Source: Leucobacter sp. UT-8R-CII-1-4
GTDB taxonomy: Bacteria; Actinomycetota; Actinomycetes; Actinomycetales; Microbacteriaceae
NCBI RefSeq assembly: GCF_030010235.1
Contig: NZ_JASCRS010000001.1
Coordinates: 434,001-498,000 of the forward strand
Length of the DNA stretch: 64,000 bases
Reading direction: 5' to 3'
In this document: positions 60,350 through 64,000 of the stretch, piece by piece
How the letters are laid out: the number at the start of each line of letters is the position of its first letter
Numbering within the stretch: the first letter of the stretch is position 1
Notes under the pieces: generated by a model
The model's input: the letters and a program-made list of their open reading frames with translations, nothing else
The model's database searches: none
Told to the model about the DNA's origin: nothing
Translations under genes and position numbers: made by a program

Positions 60350-60368
60350 TTAGGTAAGCCTAAGCTAG
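60350..60368 (+). promoter_or_regulatory. DtxR/IdeR-type iron box overlapping a -10 element
   Basis: TTAGGTAAGCCTAAGCTAG matches the consensus TTAGGTTAGCCTAACCTAA at 16 of 19 positions. Inside it, TAAGCT (60361-60366) lies six bases before the GTG at 60373 and is the probable -10 of a leaderless promoter, so bound repressor would block polymerase. Confidence 0.8.
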
Positions 60369-60372
60369 AGAC

Positions 60373-60870
60373 GTGAACGAAAACTCCTCGCACTCTGACG
60401 ACACCGGCTTCGAGGCGCACGGCTTTACCGCCCCCGCAACAGGCGACGAACTCATGCACGACCACGGCCAGCTCGACTGCATCCTCGCCGCAGGCGACAT
60501 TGGCGATCTGCCAGGACTGCGAGCCTGGTGCGAAAACCTGCCGATCGACAGCTACGGTCAAGTATTCATCGAGGTGTTCTCACCAATCCAAATTGAACCA
60601 ATTCACACACCCCCTGGAGTGAACGTCACCTGGATCTGCCGCGAACGCTTGCGCGAAAGCACCAGGCCCGGCATCGGCATACCTCGTTGCGAAGCACTCG
60701 CCACCGCAGTTGACGCCTGGCTTGACGAGTGGTTTCGAGTCGACTCCTGCCTCACCCGCCACTTCACAATGTGGATGGGGGCCCGCGGCAGCAGCATTAT
60801 GCACAGCTATTGGCTGCGCATCGAGCGGGAGGTCGCCGCAGCGCAACGATCCTCCCACTCAAACAGCTAA
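60373..60870 (+). CDS. Stand-alone SIP (siderophore-interacting protein) C-terminal domain protein
   Basis: A 165-residue cytoplasmic protein resembling only the NAD(P)H-binding half of siderophore-interacting/ferric-siderophore reductase proteins: AAGDIGDLPGLRAWCENLPIDSYGQVFIEVF, VTWICRERL and HFTMWMGARGSSIMHSYWLRIE. The FAD half is missing and no such gene is adjacent. The iron box at its promoter supports a role in iron acquisition. The 3' end overlaps livF by 4 bp, convergently. Confidence 0.8.
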   Translation: MNENSSHSDDTGFEAHGFTAPATGDELMHDHGQLDCILAAGDIGDLPGLRAWCENLPIDSYGQVFIEVFSPIQIEPIHTPPGVNVTWICRERLRESTRPGIGIPRCEALATAVDAWLDEWFRVDSCLTRHFTMWMGARGSSIMHSYWLRIEREVAAAQRSSHSNS

Positions 60871-61574
60871 GCCCCGCCGAGATACGCCTCGCGCACACTC
60901 TCAGAAGCCAGCAACTCATCACCGGTTCCAGAGAGCACCACTGCACCATCAGCAATAACGTAGCCGTAGGCCGAAAGCGAAAGAGCCTGCTGCATGTTCT
61001 GCTCGGCGAGCAGCACCGTCATCCCCTCAGCAGTCACACGGCGAATGGTCGCAAACACCTCCTCGACAACAATCGGCGCAAGGCCCAGCGAAGGCTCGTC
61101 AAGGATCAGCAGCTCAGGCTTAGACACCAACGCACGACCCAGCGCCACCATCTGCTGCTCCCCACCAGACATGGTTCCAGCAATCTGCTTACGCCGCTTT
61201 CCCAACACCGGGAACATATCAAACACGAAATCGATGTCTCCGCCAGAACGAGCCTTGGCAGCCTTATCGTGCAAACCCAATTTCAGATTGTCGAGCACCG
61301 TCATCTCTTTAAACAGACGGCGTCCCTCTGGCACGAGTGCAATGCCCAGGCGCGGCCGCTCAGTAGCGCTCGCCGCAGTGATGTCATCACCCAGAAACGA
61401 AATCGATCCGCTGGTAACCGGCTGCATGCCAAGCAACGCCTTCACAAGCGTTGACTTCCCTGCACCGTTTGAACCAATCAGCGACACAGTCTGGCCTCGT
61501 TCAACGTGCAGAGACACACCGCGAAGCGCAGAAGCCTCACCGTAATGCACCACCAAATCTTGCACCTTAAGCAT
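60867..61574 (-). CDS. livF: Branched-chain amino acid-type ABC transporter ATPase LivF
   Basis: A 235-residue ATPase: Walker A GSNGAGKST, signature TMSGGEQQMVALGRAL, Walker B LLILDEPSLGLAP, and LAEQNMQQALSLSAYGYV (LivF-type H-loop with Gln). ATG at 61574 with GAGGGG six bases upstream, touching the livG end. Fourth gene of the leftward livHMGF operon; no binding protein gene in the window. Confidence 0.95.
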   Translation of the reverse strand: MLKVQDLVVHYGEASALRGVSLHVERGQTVSLIGSNGAGKSTLVKALLGMQPVTSGSISFLGDDITAASATERPRLGIALVPEGRRLFKEMTVLDNLKLGLHDKAAKARSGGDIDFVFDMFPVLGKRRKQIAGTMSGGEQQMVALGRALVSKPELLILDEPSLGLAPIVVEEVFATIRRVTAEGMTVLLAEQNMQQALSLSAYGYVIADGAVVLSGTGDELLASESVREAYLGGA

Positions 61575-62298
61575 GAGCAGCCCCTCCCAGATATGCGTCA
61601 ATCACACGCTGATCACTCAGCACCTCGGCGGGTGCACCCTGCGCCAGATTCCCGCCCTGATTCAGCACATACATGTAGTCAGCAAGCGAAGAAACGGCCT
61701 TCACATTGTGCTCAATATAAACAACCGAAACACCGGCCTCACGAAGTGAAGCGATCAGCGCCATGCCCTCGGCAGCCTCGGAGGGATTCAACCCGCCAAG
61801 CACCTCGTCAAGCAAAATGAGCTTCGGATCCAGCGCCAAAGCTCGCGCAATTTCAAGAAACTTTCGCTCGTGCAGCGTGAGCGAAGCCACACTCGAATCG
61901 GCGTGCGAACCGAGACCAACCTGGTCAAGCACCTCACGCGCTCGAAGCACAGCCGAAGCCTTTGGCATTGCGTCACGACCAAACATCGCCGAAACAGCCA
62001 CATTTTCGACCACGTTAAACGAGGGCAACGGCCTCGGCACCTGAAAAGTACGGGCAATACCCGCGTGAGCTCTGCGATGCGGCTTCTGCTTCGTAATGTT
62101 GTTGCCTGCGAAGTGAATTTCACCAGCCGTAAGCTGCAATGATCCGGCGATACAGCTCAACAGAGTTGTCTTGCCAGAGCCATTCGGCCCGACAAGCCCA
62201 ACGATCTGACCAGAACGAACCTCAAAGTCAACGTTCTGCAGCGCCACAATGCCGCCAAAACGCTTCGTGATTCCGCGACACTCAAGAATCGTACTCAC
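61567..62298 (-). CDS. livG: Branched-chain amino acid-type ABC transporter ATPase LivG
   Basis: A 243-residue ATPase: Walker A GPNGSGKTT, the LivG-specific ARTFQVPRPLPSFNVVENVAV, signature LTLHERKFLEIARAL, Walker B LILLDEVLGGLNP, and IEHNVKAVSSLADYMYVLNQG. Its GTG overlaps the livM stop (GTGA). The signature helix reads TLHERK rather than SGGQ; this variant occurs in other LivG-type proteins. Confidence 0.95.
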   Translation of the reverse strand: MSTILECRGITKRFGGIVALQNVDFEVRSGQIVGLVGPNGSGKTTLLSCIAGSLQLTAGEIHFAGNNITKQKPHRRAHAGIARTFQVPRPLPSFNVVENVAVSAMFGRDAMPKASAVLRAREVLDQVGLGSHADSSVASLTLHERKFLEIARALALDPKLILLDEVLGGLNPSEAAEGMALIASLREAGVSVVYIEHNVKAVSSLADYMYVLNQGGNLAQGAPAEVLSDQRVIDAYLGGAAHA

Positions 62299-63284
62299 GC
62301 TGCGACTCCTTCCTTGCGACGGGTTCGTTCTCGTAACCGCACAAAGAACCCCGAAATACCGTGCGGCATCACGATGATCACGATGATCAGCGCAAGACCA
62401 ACCACAATCTGCGCCATATCTGCTGATCCGAGGCCAAGCAGCGTCTCACGCAGCACTACGACGACGACCGCGCCAATAACCGCGCCCCACCAGCGACCGA
62501 TACCGCCGAGAATCACCATCATCAGCACAAAAAGCGGAATGTTGAGCGCGAACACAGAACCAACCTCGATGTACCCAAGGAACACCGCCTGCGGAGCGCC
62601 GATGAGTCCAGCGAGCGCGCCGCTCGCGGCAAAGGCGAGGACTTTTTGCCGGTAAGTTGCGACACCAAGAGATTCGGCAACATGCTCATCGTCGCGGATC
62701 GCCTGAAGCGCGGCACCCCAGCGAGTTTTCCAGGCGAGGATCGCCACAATCGCAGTGAACCCGGCGATCAATGTGGCAACGAGATACAGGTTCACGGTGC
62801 TCGCACCGATCCAACTGCCCGCAACCAATTCACGCACGAAGACACCCGTGCCGCCATCGAGCCACTCAGTATTCGAAACGACGGTCATTGTAATAAACGC
62901 GAGCGCAAGGGTGATGAGCCCGAAAAGGTCTCCGGCAAACCTTGGCGATGAGAACACCGCCAAGCCAACCACAAGAGCAAGCGCCCCAGCCGCCAGACCA
63001 GCTGCGAGCAGCGCCACACCAAACGGCATTCCGTTGATCTTCAACACTGCCGCGGCGATATAGGTACCAATGCCAAAAAAGACGCCGTGGCCAAAACTTG
63101 CGTAGCCCGAGTTCCCAGAGAACAGCGACCAGCTCATGGCAAGCACGATCCAGGTCATCAGCTGGAAAGCGAACGCAGCAACGTAACTATTTGGGAAAAC
63201 AAGAGCAAGCAACAGCAACACAACTGTGGCAACACCTGTGCCGATCAATTGGCGTTTGGTCGAACGATCAAGCAGTTTTCGCAT
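62295..63284 (-). CDS. livM: Branched-chain amino acid-type ABC transporter permease LivM
   Basis: A 329-residue permease with eight to ten helices: WSLFSGNSGYASFGHGVFFGIGTYIAA (LivM hallmark), ALQAIRDDEHVAESLGVATYRQKVLAFAASGALAGLIGA and MVILGGIGRWWGAVIGAVVV. It starts 17 bp inside livH. Confidence 0.95.
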   Translation of the reverse strand: MRKLLDRSTKRQLIGTGVATVVLLLLALVFPNSYVAAFAFQLMTWIVLAMSWSLFSGNSGYASFGHGVFFGIGTYIAAAVLKINGMPFGVALLAAGLAAGALALVVGLAVFSSPRFAGDLFGLITLALAFITMTVVSNTEWLDGGTGVFVRELVAGSWIGASTVNLYLVATLIAGFTAIVAILAWKTRWGAALQAIRDDEHVAESLGVATYRQKVLAFAASGALAGLIGAPQAVFLGYIEVGSVFALNIPLFVLMMVILGGIGRWWGAVIGAVVVVVLRETLLGLGSADMAQIVVGLALIIVIIVMPHGISGFFVRLRERTRRKEGVAA

Positions 63285-64000
63285 TGCGATCCCCCTTCTT
63301 GAGACGCTCGCGGATCACGCGCACAAGTGGCTGCAACGCGAGGAAAATAAACAACAAGCCAAACGACACTGCCGGCGCCCACTTCGGCGGGAACCAGAGC
63401 GACCACGCGTTTTGCGCCATCATCAACACGACCGCAGCGATCAGTGCACCAACAGGTCGGCCAAGCCCGCCAAGCAGGGCTGCCACGACAACAATGCCGA
63501 TCCAACTCATTGCAAGATGCGGCGAGAGCGGAGTTCGCATTGCCATAGCCATACCGGCCACCGCCGCCGTTGCTGCGGCAAGCCCCGAGACAACCAGGGT
63601 CACCGGCAAGATCTTCACACCAAAGACCTGAGCAACCTGGGCGTCTTGACGCATCGCCTGAAGTGCGCGGCCCCAGCGGGTGTACTTCAGCATCCACCAT
63701 GCAGCCAACACGAGAGTGAGCGAAAGCAGAAGCGCGATCAAGTCGACCGGCGACACAGCAAGGGAGCTTTCGCCACCAACAGGAATGCGGATGGGCTTTG
63801 TGAAATCATCTGTCAGCCACTTGCGCATGCTGAGTAGATCGGGAGTCCAGATTACCGAGATTGCGCTCTCTGCAACCAAGAAAAGTGCGAACGTTAACAG
63901 CAGCGAGGTAAAGGGTGAGGCCTTAATCACATAGAACAGCCACTGTGTGAGCACGCCGATAACGAACATCGCAGGCACAGTAATGAGCAACGTCAAAAAC
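63268..64000 (-). CDS. livH: Branched-chain amino acid-type ABC transporter permease LivH (N-terminus outside window)
   Basis: At least 243 residues are visible and the frame is open at base 64000, so about 50 N-terminal residues (first helices) are missing. Hallmarks: YTRWGRALQAMRQDAQVAQVFGVKILPVTLVVSGLAAATAAVAG and WIGIVVVAALLGGLGRPVGALIAAVVL. First visible gene of the liv operon. A TTG at 63996 is unlikely to be the true start. Confidence 0.92.
   Translation of the reverse strand, partial: FLTLLITVPAMFVIGVLTQWLFYVIKASPFTSLLLTFALFLVAESAISVIWTPDLLSMRKWLTDDFTKPIRIPVGGESSLAVSPVDLIALLLSLTLVLAAWWMLKYTRWGRALQAMRQDAQVAQVFGVKILPVTLVVSGLAAATAAVAGMAMAMRTPLSPHLAMSWIGIVVVAALLGGLGRPVGALIAAVVLMMAQNAWSLWFPPKWAPAVSFGLLFIFLALQPLVRVIRERLKKGDRNAKTA

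Noticed and set aside
1-64000. CRISPR arrays, tRNA or rRNA genes, insertion sequences, prophage genes
   Set aside because: No regularly spaced repeats, tRNA-like cloverleaf, rRNA motifs, transposase or phage proteins were found; nearly all space is taken by ordinary genes.

Overview
The window looks like chromosomal DNA of a moderately high-GC actinobacterium. The best guess is a member of Microbacteriaceae, but the genus cannot be fixed from the sequence alone. Reasons: the block xseB - DUF4245 - carbonic anhydrase - fumC, the PhoH, YchF, GlpX and class II aldolase genes, a biotin carboxylase-BCCP fusion, a MaoC pair joined to murB, and a DtxR-type iron box. Many genes have a TANNNT box 6-8 nt before an ATG or GTG with no Shine-Dalgarno sequence, the hallmark of actinobacterial leaderless transcription. 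I see no rRNA, tRNA, insertion sequence, prophage or CRISPR array.

Layout. 1-7.2 kb: the start of a peptide-type binding protein, then small membrane and housekeeping genes. 7.2-15.9 kb: a sortase-assembled pilus locus read leftward: sigma/pilin fusion, 1305-aa surface protein, backbone pilin, class C sortase. 16-29 kb: agmatine deiminase, YchF, GlpX, CPBP protease, aldolase, a sugar symporter/PLP decarboxylase pair, and a small alarmone synthetase. 29.8-40.5 kb: xseA and xseB, separated by a 6.2 kb catabolic module (sugar-type ABC transporter, LacI regulator, HDAC/acetylpolyamine amidohydrolase family enzyme), then DUF4245, carbonic anhydrase and fumarase. 40.8-57 kb: a secreted repeat protein, two acyl-CoA dehydrogenase family enzymes, PhoH, amidohydrolase, proline iminopeptidase, murB-MaoC pair, biotin carboxylase, a flavin monooxygenase, a cupredoxin lipoprotein and an LpdA-like flavoprotein. 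57.4-64 kb: a very large Orn/Lys/Arg decarboxylase, an iron-box-controlled SIP-domain protein, and a livHMGF operon running off the right edge.

The most unusual object is the gene at 14058-15767. It encodes an ECF-type sigma factor, an H-x3-C-x2-C zinc finger of the anti-sigma kind, a membrane helix, an extracellular linker, a pilin Cna-B domain about 61% identical (by eye) to the last domain of the neighbouring backbone pilin, a degenerate sorting motif (LSNTG), and a second membrane helix with a basic tail. It stands first in the pilus locus. My inference is a one-component membrane-bound transcription factor that reads pilus assembly or sortase state through a decoy copy of the pilin.

A second regulatory story is a matched pair of 16-bp palindromes (GCGGGAACGTTCCYGC), one before the sugar-type ABC operon and one before the amidohydrolase. 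They point to a single LacI regulon covering the module that splits xseA from xseB.
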